In this document: in pieces, positions 42,522 to 51,758 of the stretch
Position numbering within the stretch: the first letter of the stretch is position 1
How the letters are laid out: each line of letters starts with the position of its first letter
Origin: Lachnospiraceae bacterium
GTDB taxonomy: Bacteria; Bacillota; Clostridia; Lachnospirales; Lachnospiraceae
Assembly: GCA_015258065.1 (NCBI GenBank)
Contig: JABZIZ010000002.1
Span: forward strand, 1-64,000
Direction: 5' to 3'
Length of the DNA: 64,000 nt
Translations under genes and position numbers: made by a program
Notes under the pieces: model-generated
What the model saw: only the letters and a program-made list of their open reading frames with translations
Told to the model about the DNA's origin: nothing
Databases searched by the model: none

Positions 42522-43469
42522 TTACCCTAAGAGGGTCACCACGATCGGAACGACCGCCACGAAGAGGACGGTACTGATGGTAACAATATTCGTTGAGAAC
42601 TCTACATCGCCATCTCCCTGTGTAGCCAGAATCGGCAAGACTGCCAGTGCCGGAGCGGCCGCCTGTACCACAAAGGTTTTGAACTCCTGTCCGGGTAGAT
42701 TTTTACCCAGAAACACAAGGAGCAAATACATGATCACCGGAGCAAGGACAAAACGTCCGACCAGGGTGACCACGGTGTCCTTATCCAGGTGGATGCTGCC
42801 AAGCCCCGCCTTGGCCAGGATGATGCCGATATAAATCAGAGACAGCGGCGTGACCAGATTCCCGATATAGGTCAGTGTGCTGCTTGCAAAGGCAGGTACC
42901 GGTATACGCAATAAAAGGAAAACCAGGGCAACCAGAAATCCCACCAGCGGTGCCGGAAGGAGCTTTTTCCAGTTGAACTTCTGCGCCGCCTTTTTTTCAC
43001 CATTCTTGCTGTCACTGGTCATGAGATAGACGCCCAAGGTCCAGGTGGAAATCGTGTTGGTGATATAGTAGATCAGGAAATAAGGAAGCGCCTCGTCCCC
43101 AAACAGTGCGACGTTCAGCGGAAGCCCGATGAAAATGGTGTTGGCATTGACAAAAGTATTGATCATGGTCGCCCGTCTTCCCGGCCGTACACGAAACAGC
43201 TTGACGGCGAGGAAGGCAAACAGATAAGTCAGGATAAAAGCTCCAAAGGTATAAAGAAGGCCACCCGACAGCTGCACCAGCTTGTCTACCGTCAGATATT
43301 TTAAAACCGAAACGAAGATCGAGACGGGCAGCGCTACATTCATAATCAATCGAGACAGATTCCCCCCGAAGCTGTCCGCAAACCAGCCACGAGTCTGCAG
43401 GATATATCCGAGGACAATGATCACAATGATCGGGATGATGCTCTGAATGGATGTCAGAAATACAGACAT
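42522..43469 (-). CDS. mleP: AEC family transporter, probable malate permease
   Basis: About 315 residues from the ATG at 43469, which has AGGAGG ideally spaced; the longer frame lies in mleS. There are ten predicted membrane helices with the AEC (auxin efflux carrier) N-terminal pattern 'IIPIIVIIVLGYILQTRGWFAD' and internal 'NANTIFIGLPLNVALFGDEALPYFL'. AEC proteins export or exchange carboxylates. Placement eight bases after the malolactic enzyme gene matches the known mleS-mleP (malate uptake/lactate export) operon, which supports malate as substrate. It ends before a tandem repeat and a terminator. Confidence 0.82.
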   Translation of the reverse strand: MSVFLTSIQSIIPIIVIIVLGYILQTRGWFADSFGGNLSRLIMNVALPVSIFVSVLKYLTVDKLVQLSGGLLYTFGAFILTYLFAFLAVKLFRVRPGRRATMINTFVNANTIFIGLPLNVALFGDEALPYFLIYYITNTISTWTLGVYLMTSDSKNGEKKAAQKFNWKKLLPAPLVGFLVALVFLLLRIPVPAFASSTLTYIGNLVTPLSLIYIGIILAKAGLGSIHLDKDTVVTLVGRFVLAPVIMYLLLVFLGKNLPGQEFKTFVVQAAAPALAVLPILATQGDGDVEFSTNIVTISTVLFVAVVPIVVTLLG

Positions 43470-43477
43470 ATAACCTC

Positions 43478-45103
43478 CTACTGATACTGCGGGAACCACT
43501 TGAATTCCCTGACCGCCTTACCCATATCCTCTTCCTTTGCTCTGGCAAGTCCCTGTTCCTGTGCCTTTTTCGCAACAGCTTCCGCCACCTTAATAGAGAC
43601 CTCTCCCACATATTTGAAGGGTGGAAGCACAGGAGCGCCCGGCTTCGTGATATCGGTAATTCCGGAGAGGGAATCGGCTGCCGCCGCAATCATTTCATCT
43701 GTCAGAAGACTTGCTTCCGATGCCAGCATTCCAAGCCCAAGTCCCGGATAAATGAGTGCATTATTGGCCTGTCCGATCACGTAATCCACCCCTTTATAAG
43801 AAACGGTATCGGCAGGAATCCCGGTTGCTACAAAGGCTTTGCCGTCTGACCAGGTAATCAAATCCGTTGCCGTCGCTTCTGCCAACTTGGTCGGATTGGA
43901 GAGCGGGAAGATGCAAGGGCGTTCCGTATTTTTACACATCGCCTCTACCACTTCCTTCGTGAAGGTGCCCGGCTGCGTGGAAGTTCCCACTAAGATCGTT
44001 GCACCTACCGTTCTCACGACTTCCGCCAGGTCGGTCAGTCTGTCCGCCTGCGGGAAATCCGAACGCTTCTTGGCAAACGGTCTCTGCTGCGGTGTCAAAT
44101 CATCCATATCATCAAAGAGAAGCCCCTGCTTGTCCACCATAAAGAAGTGTTTGTAGGCTTCTTCTTCGGAGAGGCCTTCCCTGATCATCTCGCGGAGAAC
44201 GCGATCCGCGATTCCTGCTCCTGCCGTGCCTCCACCGAAGCAGAGATAAACCTGGTCGGTGAGTTTCTGCCCGGTGATGGCCATTGCTGCAAAAACACCT
44301 CCCAGAGTGACGATGCCCGTCCCCTGAATGTCATCGTTGAAGGTCGGAATCTTTTTGCGATATTTTTCCAGAATGTTTGCTGCATTGGAGCGTCCGAAAT
44401 CTTCCCAGTGCAAATACAGTTTCGGGAAAAGACGTTCCGCCGTCTGCACGAATTGATCAATAAAGTCGTAATACCTCTCTCCGCGCACACGCTCGTGACG
44501 ATTGCCCAGATAATTCGGGTTATTCCTCAATTCTTCCCGGTTGGTTCCCGCATCAATGACAAGCGGAAGCACATAGGAAGGGTCGATTCCTGCTGCCCCG
44601 GTATAGATCATAAGCTTGCCGACGGAAATATCCACACCGTTGGTTCCCCAGTCGCCAATGCCTAAGATTCCCTCCGCATCCGTTACCACGATGAGTCTGA
44701 TCTCTCTGTCTCCGGCTGCATTTTTCAGGGTTTCTTCAATATTTTCCGGATGATTGATGTCCAGATAAGCGGCGTACTGCGGATCTACAAAGAGATCGCT
44801 ATAGCCTTCGATGGTCTCCGCGATCGTCGGATCGTAAACAATGGGATTGAATTCCGCCAGATGTTTCGAAAACAGATAGTAAAAAAGAGTGCGATTGGTG
44901 TTAAAGATCTGCATGAGAAAGAGACGCTTTTCCAGATTTCCGTTCTTTTTTTGCATCTGCGCATAGGTTTCCGCCGCCTGCTCCTCAATCGTCTGTACAT
45001 GGGGCGGTAAAAGCCCGATCAGTCCAAACTTCTTTCTCTCTTCCATCGTAAAGGCTGTACCCTTGTTTAAAAAAGGATTATTCAGAATTTCATGTGCTTT
45101 CAC
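43478..45103 (-). CDS. mleS: Malolactic enzyme (NAD-dependent malic enzyme family)
   Basis: 541 residues from the GTG at 45103, which has AGGAGG six bases upstream and gives the typical malolactic start (KAHEILNNPFLNKGTAFT). It decarboxylates L-malate to L-lactate with bound NAD. Motifs: 'NRTLFYYLFSKHLAEFNPIVYDPTIAE', the malate-binding Arg region 'VVTDAEGILGIGDWGTNG', metal-binding 'HWEDFGRSNAANIL' and 'NDDIQGTGIV', and the NAD loop 'GGGTAGAGIADR'. The close neighbour mleP is a malate transporter. An ordinary malic enzyme is possible, but the length and N-terminus favour malolactic. Confidence 0.88.
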   Translation of the reverse strand: MKAHEILNNPFLNKGTAFTMEERKKFGLIGLLPPHVQTIEEQAAETYAQMQKKNGNLEKRLFLMQIFNTNRTLFYYLFSKHLAEFNPIVYDPTIAETIEGYSDLFVDPQYAAYLDINHPENIEETLKNAAGDREIRLIVVTDAEGILGIGDWGTNGVDISVGKLMIYTGAAGIDPSYVLPLVIDAGTNREELRNNPNYLGNRHERVRGERYYDFIDQFVQTAERLFPKLYLHWEDFGRSNAANILEKYRKKIPTFNDDIQGTGIVTLGGVFAAMAITGQKLTDQVYLCFGGGTAGAGIADRVLREMIREGLSEEEAYKHFFMVDKQGLLFDDMDDLTPQQRPFAKKRSDFPQADRLTDLAEVVRTVGATILVGTSTQPGTFTKEVVEAMCKNTERPCIFPLSNPTKLAEATATDLITWSDGKAFVATGIPADTVSYKGVDYVIGQANNALIYPGLGLGMLASEASLLTDEMIAAAADSLSGITDITKPGAPVLPPFKYVGEVSIKVAEAVAKKAQEQGLARAKEEDMGKAVREFKWFPQYQ

Positions 45104-45380
45104 ATTAGCCTCCTGTTCTGTCTGAGCTCCCTGTGGCGATTCTTCCTGCCCGGGATACTCCCTTTGCCACGGATACGATCGCAACCATTTCGTCCCTATC
45201 CTATTGCTGATCCGATCGTATCTTTTGACTTCGTTCTAGCACATCGAAGAGAAGCGATGCAAGCGATTCCCAAAACTTCATAAAAATCTCCCCCTGAATT
45301 TTCAGAAGGCCATCATTTTTTTATCTTGCTAAAAAATAAAATCAGTAACGTCGAAAACACAAAATTTTCAAACCCCTTTC

Positions 45381-45409
45381 TTGTTTTCTTCACATTCTTC
45401 CGATAGGAT
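45381..45409 (+). promoter_or_regulatory. Candidate promoter of the GDPD-mprF-DUF4127 operon
   Basis: TTGTTT (45381-45386), a 17-nt spacer and TAGGAT (45404-45409). The 416-nt gap between mleS and this operon (45104-45519) holds nothing else that I recognise. Confidence 0.45.
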
Positions 45410-45519
45410 GTTTCTTAGTGGCGACCGCAGTGGCAGAAGAGAGTCTCTCCTTTCATACCACCTCGTCCGGTTGAAATGGTTGATTGCTTGGACACAGGAA
45501 AGGTTGATCGGAGATTTCT

Positions 45520-47277
45520 ATGCAAAAAAAAGTCGGATTGTGGAAGAATATATTCGGAACCCTTGCCTTTTGCAACCGGCATAAGGCGTTATTCCTGTCC
45601 ACCGCCATCTTTTTGCAAATGGCGACACTGATCGGCAAGGAGGTTTTAAGGTCCCTCTTTCAACTCATTCTTGTGCTTTCCGACCTGCCGAGTATTGATC
45701 AATACAATTTCCGCTATTTTTTTTCCAATCCGGAGAATCTCGCCCTTGCTCTCCTCTTTGCACTGATCTTTGCCTTTTTCTTTTTTATAGAAGTATTCAC
45801 CCTGGTGCAGGTCATTTTTGCAGCCAGAGAGGGCAAGCAGATTTCATACCGACAGATTCTCCTGCATTCCTTTACCAGACTGCGGGATCTTAGTTTCGCC
45901 AATTTCCCCCTCTTTCTTCTTTATATCCTGTGTACCGTTCCTGTTTCCGGTATCCTGTTACACTCTTCGCTGATGAGTTCCTTTCAGGTTCCGGATTTTA
46001 TTACAGAGGAACTGGAGAAGACAGCGATCGGCAGCCTTTCGGTCTTTTTGATCTCGATCTTTTTCATCTATATCAATCTGCGCATGATTTACACCGTGCC
46101 GCTCATGGGAATGAAAAATCAGAAATTCCGCCTTTCCCTGAAAGAAAGCTTTCGTTATACAAAAAAAGGCTGTCTGCGACTGCTGTTCACCATTTCGGTA
46201 TTTGAATTTTTGCTCGGCATTTTGAGTAATGGCCTTCTTCTGCTCATGGTCTTTCTCTTTACCTTCCTTGATCCGTCCGGTCAGATCAAGATATTACATT
46301 TTCTCCTGTATCTGATCTTTCGCTTTATCCGGTTCTTTTTTGTCGTTCTGTCCAAAATAGGAGTCCTGTCTCTCCTCGTCAACACGCTGCCGGATGAGAA
46401 TCTTCCGGGGGAGTCTCATTTTGTTACCACAAGGAAATATGGGAAGTGGAGTGTTTTCGCCGCTCTTCTCCTTATGATCGGATACGGTATTTCCTCTCTC
46501 TTCGATTTCCTGGGGAGCGACGTCAATACGAATTTGCAGATCATTGCGCACAGGGGTTACACCGAACATGCGGTGGAAAATACCCTTTCCTCGCTGGAAG
46601 CTGCCAAAAAAGCGGGGGCAGACCGGGTCGAGCTGGACATTCAGCTGACAAAAGATAACGATTTTGTGGTCATGCACGATTTCAACTTACACCGTTTGAC
46701 CGGCGTGAGAAAGCGGGTATCGGACTGTACCTTGCGGGAGCTGACTTCCATGACTTTGCACGAAAACGGTGCCACCGCTCCTATCCCCAGTTTTGAGGCC
46801 TTTGTCAAAAAGGCTCAGGAACTGCATATACCGCTTCTTATCGAGATCAAGCCGACCGGGAGAGAGCCTTCCAACTTTCCCAAAATTCTTTTAAGCAAAC
46901 TGAAGGAATACGGGGTGGGACCGGAGAACGACCTGATGTCGCTCGATATTCCGCTGATGGAAGAAATCGAGAAAGAGGATCCGAAATGGAACACCGGTGT
47001 CGTGATTCCGCTTCAGTTCGGTGATTTCCCCACAAAGAGGGTGGATTTCTATGCGATCGAGGATTCCTCCTACCGCCCTGTTCTCATGAAGGAGGCGGAG
47101 AAAGAACACAAGCAAGTCTTCGTATGGACGATTGACGAGAGAGACAAGATTCTCAAATACCTGCAAAGCCCGGTAAACGGGATCATCACCGATGACCCGC
47201 TTCAGATCCGCAGTCTTGTCCGTAACTTAGCCGAGGATCACAGCTATCTCGGCATGTATGAACGCTATATTTTTTAA
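45520..47277 (+). CDS. Membrane glycerophosphodiester phosphodiesterase
   Basis: 585 residues. The N-terminal ~330 residues form about eight membrane helices (a glycerophosphoryl diester phosphodiesterase membrane domain). The C-terminal ~240 residues are a GDPD TIM barrel with 'IIAHRGYTEHAVENTLSSLEAAKKAGADRVELDIQLTKDNDFVVMHDFNLHRLTG'; the HR, E/D and HD residues are the catalytic/metal set. It cleaves glycerophosphodiesters, perhaps lipoteichoic acid-type polymers or headgroups at the membrane. It is first in an operon with mprF (11-nt gap) and DUF4127, suggesting a role in membrane-lipid or wall modification. Confidence 0.9.
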   Translation: MQKKVGLWKNIFGTLAFCNRHKALFLSTAIFLQMATLIGKEVLRSLFQLILVLSDLPSIDQYNFRYFFSNPENLALALLFALIFAFFFFIEVFTLVQVIFAAREGKQISYRQILLHSFTRLRDLSFANFPLFLLYILCTVPVSGILLHSSLMSSFQVPDFITEELEKTAIGSLSVFLISIFFIYINLRMIYTVPLMGMKNQKFRLSLKESFRYTKKGCLRLLFTISVFEFLLGILSNGLLLLMVFLFTFLDPSGQIKILHFLLYLIFRFIRFFFVVLSKIGVLSLLVNTLPDENLPGESHFVTTRKYGKWSVFAALLLMIGYGISSLFDFLGSDVNTNLQIIAHRGYTEHAVENTLSSLEAAKKAGADRVELDIQLTKDNDFVVMHDFNLHRLTGVRKRVSDCTLRELTSMTLHENGATAPIPSFEAFVKKAQELHIPLLIEIKPTGREPSNFPKILLSKLKEYGVGPENDLMSLDIPLMEEIEKEDPKWNTGVVIPLQFGDFPTKRVDFYAIEDSSYRPVLMKEAEKEHKQVFVWTIDERDKILKYLQSPVNGIITDDPLQIRSLVRNLAEDHSYLGMYERYIF

Positions 47278-47288
47278 GGAGCATTGAC

Positions 47289-49895
47289 ATGAACCGAATC
47301 GTACCTTTTTTCAAAAAATGGCAGAATGTGTTGAAGGGCCTTCTGTTTCTCAGCATCCTCGTCCTCGTTCTGATGGAACTGAGTCGGATGGGCAAGACCA
47401 TTTCTCCCGCCGCAGTGGGACAGATCTTGCGCAGACTCTCTTTCCTGCAAGTTGCATCTCTCTTCCTTTGCGGCCTGCTTTCCGTTTCCCCTATGATGCT
47501 CTATGATTATGTTCTAACCAAAGAACTTCAAAAACAGATTCGCCCGGGGAAGCTGATCGAAAACAGCTGGACCATCAATTCGCTCAACAACCTGATCGGC
47601 TTTGCCGGTCTGGTGGACGTAGGCCTTCGCTACAGCTACTTTTCAGAGAAGGACAGAGAGGGGGAAACCATGAAGGGGATCTCCCGCGTCATTCCTTACT
47701 TCATGTCGGGACTTTCCGTTTATTCTTTTCTCTCTCTTTTCCTGGTGATTTTTGCACCGGGTAACCGTGTGCTTTATCCCTATCTCATTGTCCTGCTTCT
47801 GGCGTCTTTGATTCTGCCGGCACTGCTCTTTGTTTCTTCCAGGAAAAAAATATCCTTCTTCGGCAATCTGCATGCCCATCGGGTGCAGGCTTTGATCTGC
47901 GCTTCCCTTCTGGACTGGGGCTGTGTCACTCTGTTTTTCTTTTCCATCGGCAGAATCCTCGGTTACCCGGTTTCTATCCTGAATATTGCACCTCTCTTCC
48001 TGATTTCCATCTGCATCGGCATGGTATCCATGATTCCGGGAAGCCTGGGCAGCTTCGATTTGATGATGATCAGCGGTCTGCTGCATTTCTCTATCAACCA
48101 GAATGAGGCTGCTTCCTGGCTGCTGCTTTTCCGCATTTTTTACTACATCATCCCCTTCTTTATCGGTCTGATCTTCTTCCTGAAGAGCATGGGGAAACAG
48201 ATCAACGATAAATTCCAGGGGCTTCCCCAAAAAATGGCTGCTCTGCTCGGACAGAGCATCAGCCACTTTATGACAAATTTTTTTGGCTTCTTCCTGATGG
48301 CAACCTCCATTCTCCCCTCGGAAATCCACTCTCTCCCCCTCCTGGGGCGGATGGATCCGATTAAGGGACAGCTGCTCTACCAATATCCCTGCTTCCTTTT
48401 CGGGAGTCTTTTCTTTTTACTGGGCAGAATGATCCGCAGAAAGGCTGCCTTTGCCAAACCGTTTTCCCTGATTCTTTGCCTGCTGACTCTCTTCTATATC
48501 AACCTGGACGGCATTTCTCTCTTTAGCAGCCTTTACCTGCTCTTCCTCCTTCTTCTCCTTTATCTGCAGCGCAAGACCCTTTGCAGAACCCACTTCTTTT
48601 ATTCTCCCGAAGACCGGCTGAAAGACTTCGGTTATATTGTGGGAAGCTTCCTCCTCACCCTCTTCCTCCTTTATCTTTCCGGAGGAGCAGGCGGGAAGGA
48701 GAGCCTTGGCTTTCTGCTCTTTCACGAGAATTTCACCGTTTCCGCACAGAGCATGCAAAGACCGCACTATTTTGCTTCCTTCCTGGAGAACTTCGTCCAT
48801 GCCTTTCTTTATCTTCTGCTTCCTTTTCTCTGCTATGCCGCTGCCGTTTTTCTGGCTGGGAAGCGACATCTCTCGTTCGGCGAGCCGTTTCAAAAAGAGC
48901 GTTTCGATGATTTCCTGCAGGGTTTCACCAATCCCAACCCGGATGCTTCGCTTGCTTATCTTGGAGATAAACTCCTGTACTATTACCGGGAGGACGGGAT
49001 CGACAGAACCGCCTTCCAATTTGCGCTGGAGGACGGCAGGGCGGTGGTGATGGGAGATCCCATAGGAGACCCTGATTTTTGGCCCTTTGCCCTTGCCGAC
49101 TTCCTGCACCGGGCGGAGGAACAGAATCTGATTCCCCTCTTTTACGAAACGGGAGAAGAAGTGACGCTGCTGCTGCACAATTACGGATACGAATTCATGA
49201 AATTCGGCGAAAGCGCCAAGGTGGATCTTTCCACCTTTACGCTCACGGGAAAATCCGGGAGAAAATTCCGTGCCGCCGTCAATAAGGTGGAGAATAAGGG
49301 GTTCTCCTTTACCGTGAAAGAACCTCCTTTTTCCGATGCCTTTATGGACGACCTGGAACATATTTCTTCCTCATGGCTGGGAGACCGACAGGAGAAGGGA
49401 TTTTCGCTCGGCTTCTTTGACAGAGACTATCTCCGTCTCTCCCCCATCGCCTGCGTTCTGGATGCGGAAGGACGGGTACAGGCCTTCTCCAACTTTCTTG
49501 TCTGCAATTCGGAGGTAGATTCCAGTGTGGATTTGATGCGGTACAACCCGGAGACCGAGAGCAACGGGATCATGGACTATCTGTTTGTGCAGATGTTTCT
49601 TTATTTGAAGGATAAGGGTGTCAAGGCTTTTGATTTGGGGATGGCCCCCCTCTCCAGGGTCGGCATGGAAGAGCACAGTTTTTTTCAGGAAAAAATTGCT
49701 TATCTGGTCTACGCCTTCACCAACCGCTTCTATTCCTTCTCCGGACTGCGAAACTATAAAGAGAAATTTGCTCCCGTCTGGGAGCCGCGTTTTCTCTCCT
49801 ATCCGAAAGACAGCAGTCTGCTCTTTGATCTGCTCACCATTTACAAGATTGATAATCGGAAGGTAAAGACTCTTACAGAAAGGAAGACTGCTTAA
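47289..49895 (+). CDS. mprF: Phosphatidylglycerol lysyltransferase / flippase (MprF family)
   Basis: 868 residues. The N-terminal ~500 residues are a flippase domain with about twelve helices ('NNLIGFAGLVDVGLRYSYF', 'GMVSMIPGSLGSFDLMMISGLLHF'). The C-terminal ~300 residues are the GNAT-like lysyl-PG synthase domain ('DGRAVVMGDPIGD', 'GIMDYLFVQMFLYLKDKGVKAFDLGMAPLS'). It transfers an aminoacyl group from tRNA to phosphatidylglycerol and flips the product, lowering surface charge and giving resistance to cationic peptides. The exact amino acid (Lys or Ala) is not certain. AAGGAG precedes the ATG. Confidence 0.93.
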   Translation: MNRIVPFFKKWQNVLKGLLFLSILVLVLMELSRMGKTISPAAVGQILRRLSFLQVASLFLCGLLSVSPMMLYDYVLTKELQKQIRPGKLIENSWTINSLNNLIGFAGLVDVGLRYSYFSEKDREGETMKGISRVIPYFMSGLSVYSFLSLFLVIFAPGNRVLYPYLIVLLLASLILPALLFVSSRKKISFFGNLHAHRVQALICASLLDWGCVTLFFFSIGRILGYPVSILNIAPLFLISICIGMVSMIPGSLGSFDLMMISGLLHFSINQNEAASWLLLFRIFYYIIPFFIGLIFFLKSMGKQINDKFQGLPQKMAALLGQSISHFMTNFFGFFLMATSILPSEIHSLPLLGRMDPIKGQLLYQYPCFLFGSLFFLLGRMIRRKAAFAKPFSLILCLLTLFYINLDGISLFSSLYLLFLLLLLYLQRKTLCRTHFFYSPEDRLKDFGYIVGSFLLTLFLLYLSGGAGGKESLGFLLFHENFTVSAQSMQRPHYFASFLENFVHAFLYLLLPFLCYAAAVFLAGKRHLSFGEPFQKERFDDFLQGFTNPNPDASLAYLGDKLLYYYREDGIDRTAFQFALEDGRAVVMGDPIGDPDFWPFALADFLHRAEEQNLIPLFYETGEEVTLLLHNYGYEFMKFGESAKVDLSTFTLTGKSGRKFRAAVNKVENKGFSFTVKEPPFSDAFMDDLEHISSSWLGDRQEKGFSLGFFDRDYLRLSPIACVLDAEGRVQAFSNFLVCNSEVDSSVDLMRYNPETESNGIMDYLFVQMFLYLKDKGVKAFDLGMAPLSRVGMEEHSFFQEKIAYLVYAFTNRFYSFSGLRNYKEKFAPVWEPRFLSYPKDSSLLFDLLTIYKIDNRKVKTLTERKTA

Positions 49896-49898
49896 ACG

Positions 49899-51566
49899 AT
49901 GAAGATTCTTCTCCTCCCCCTGGATGAACGTCCCTGCAATGCCGCCTTTCCGGGAAGGCTGTTTCCCGCTGACAAGGTGCAGATTCTTTTACCCCGGAAA
50001 CTCGGTCACAAAAAAGAGCCGGCAGACTTTTCCGTCCTGTCCGACTTCTTATTCGAAAAGGCTAAGGATGCGGATGCGCTCCTGCTCTCCCTCGACATGC
50101 TTTTATACGGGGGCCTGATTCCCTCCCGGTTGCATCATCTGAAAACGGAAACGCTCTTTTCACGCCTGCATCTGATCCGGGAACTGAAAGAAAAATATCC
50201 CGCCCTTCCCATCTACGCCTTTGCCACGGTGATGCGTTGTCCCGCCTATAGCAGCGACGATGAAGAGCCGGATTACTATGAGAGATTCGGCAGCGCCATT
50301 CATGCAAGGGGCGTCTTGATGCACCGGGCGCTCGCAGGTCTCACCACGTCTTCTGAGGCAGAGGGACCCGTCCCCTCACCGGCAGGACTTCTCCCTGCCG
50401 CTTCCGGAGAGGAAGAAAGCGGTACTTCTTTTTTCTTTGCCCCGGCTGGCACCTCCTCTGCCGAACCTGCCTCCGCTTCTTCCTTGGACAATGAAGACTT
50501 GCAATGCCCTGAATCCTGCTTGGGCGGCGACTTTGAAGCCTGTTTGGAGGATTATCTGGCGCGCAGGGCGCTCAATAAACAGCTTTCCCTTCAGGCGCTG
50601 GAATTGGTGAAAGAAGGGATTTTGGAATCCATCGTCTTCCCGCAGGACGATTCCATGCGGTTCGGATTCCCGGCAATGGACCAGGAGGAAATCCGCAGGC
50701 GCATCCTTACGCTTGGCCTGACTGAAAGAGCCATGATGTATCCGGGTTCCGATGAAATTGCGCTCACCCTGCTTTGCCGCCTTCTCCTGAACCATCACGG
50801 GCTCCTCCCGAAGGTCTATGTAAAATATCTGACCGACGGTGCACGCTCTCTGATCCCGCTTTACGAGGGGCTTCCACTTTCCGCCACCACTTCTTATCAA
50901 CTACATGCCGCAGGCTGTGTCATGGCGGATACCTGTGCAGAGGCGGATATCGTTTTGCTGGAAACCGCTCCGTCCTGTTTCATGGAAGAAGCCTGGTCAC
51001 AGCCTTCCCGTTCTCCCTCCTATTTCGCAGAACGGAATTTCCCGGAAATGCTTTCCTTCATCCAAAGAATGCGAAGTGCCGGAAAGGTGGTGACGGTGGC
51101 AGACAACGCTTATGCCAACGGCGGCGATCTGGATCTGATCCGCATTCTGAACGCCGATCACCTTCTGATGGACTTGCAGGGATATGCCGGTTGGAACACC
51201 AATGCCAATACCATGGGCTGTGCCATCGCCATGGGCATCTGCGCCTTCCTCTATGGAGAACAGGGGCTCTTTCATGACCCGGCGGCAGAAGCGAAGAGGC
51301 GGAATTTCCTGATCTCCCGCTACCTCGAGGACGCCTGCTATCAGGCGGATGTTCGACAGTACGTGACAGAGAAAATCCGTCCGCTTGGTTTTGACTATTT
51401 TTTCACTGGAGAAGAGGAGGGAGAAGTGAGAGACCTGATTCTTGCAGAACTGCAGATCAGGATAAAAACAGAGCTCTCTTCCCTGGCGGACCGGATTCAG
51501 ATCCGTCGTCTTACCCTTCCCTGGAAGAGAATGTTTGAAATAGATCTGGAAGCTCTCTTATCATAA
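49899..51566 (+). CDS. DUF4127 family protein
   Basis: 555 residues with the family N-terminus 'MKILLLPLDERPCNAAFPGRLFP', internal 'LLLSLDMLLYGGLIPSR', 'YPGSDEIALTLLCRLL' and 'NAYANGGDLDLI...GYAGWNTNANTMGCAIAMG'. The function of DUF4127 is unknown; the fold resembles enzymes acting on small phospho- or sugar substrates. A low-complexity insertion of about 65 residues (~148-212, Ser/Ala/Glu/Pro) interrupts the domain. It is the last gene of the GDPD-mprF operon, three bases after mprF, so a role in the same envelope process is likely. Confidence 0.85.
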   Translation: MKILLLPLDERPCNAAFPGRLFPADKVQILLPRKLGHKKEPADFSVLSDFLFEKAKDADALLLSLDMLLYGGLIPSRLHHLKTETLFSRLHLIRELKEKYPALPIYAFATVMRCPAYSSDDEEPDYYERFGSAIHARGVLMHRALAGLTTSSEAEGPVPSPAGLLPAASGEEESGTSFFFAPAGTSSAEPASASSLDNEDLQCPESCLGGDFEACLEDYLARRALNKQLSLQALELVKEGILESIVFPQDDSMRFGFPAMDQEEIRRRILTLGLTERAMMYPGSDEIALTLLCRLLLNHHGLLPKVYVKYLTDGARSLIPLYEGLPLSATTSYQLHAAGCVMADTCAEADIVLLETAPSCFMEEAWSQPSRSPSYFAERNFPEMLSFIQRMRSAGKVVTVADNAYANGGDLDLIRILNADHLLMDLQGYAGWNTNANTMGCAIAMGICAFLYGEQGLFHDPAAEAKRRNFLISRYLEDACYQADVRQYVTEKIRPLGFDYFFTGEEEGEVRDLILAELQIRIKTELSSLADRIQIRRLTLPWKRMFEIDLEALLS

Positions 51567-51617
51567 GACTGACAGAGGAAATGGTTCTGTTGAATCTATG
51601 TGAAACGGACAGATTGC

Positions 51618-51679
51618 CTTTGACGGAGAGTGACTTTGACAGAGAATGACTTTGACAGAGAATAAAACTTTGACAGACT
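51618..51679. repeat. 16-nt tandem repeat between DUF4127 and LysR
   Basis: CTTTGAC(A/G)GAGA(A/G)TGA units start at 51618, 51634, 51650 and 51668 (periods 16, 16, 18). They lie in the convergent gap. Confidence 0.8.
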
Positions 51680-51758
51680 TATAGACGGCACTAAAAAAGC
51701 CGCCGAATGAATCAGCAGATCAAAATGGCATGAAACGGCATCTCTTAAGGGATTTCAT

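Noticed and set aside
47643..49361. Long minus-strand frames opposite mprF
   Set aside because: They are Gln/Lys/Glu-rich shadows of a membrane protein gene, with no start signals or family match.
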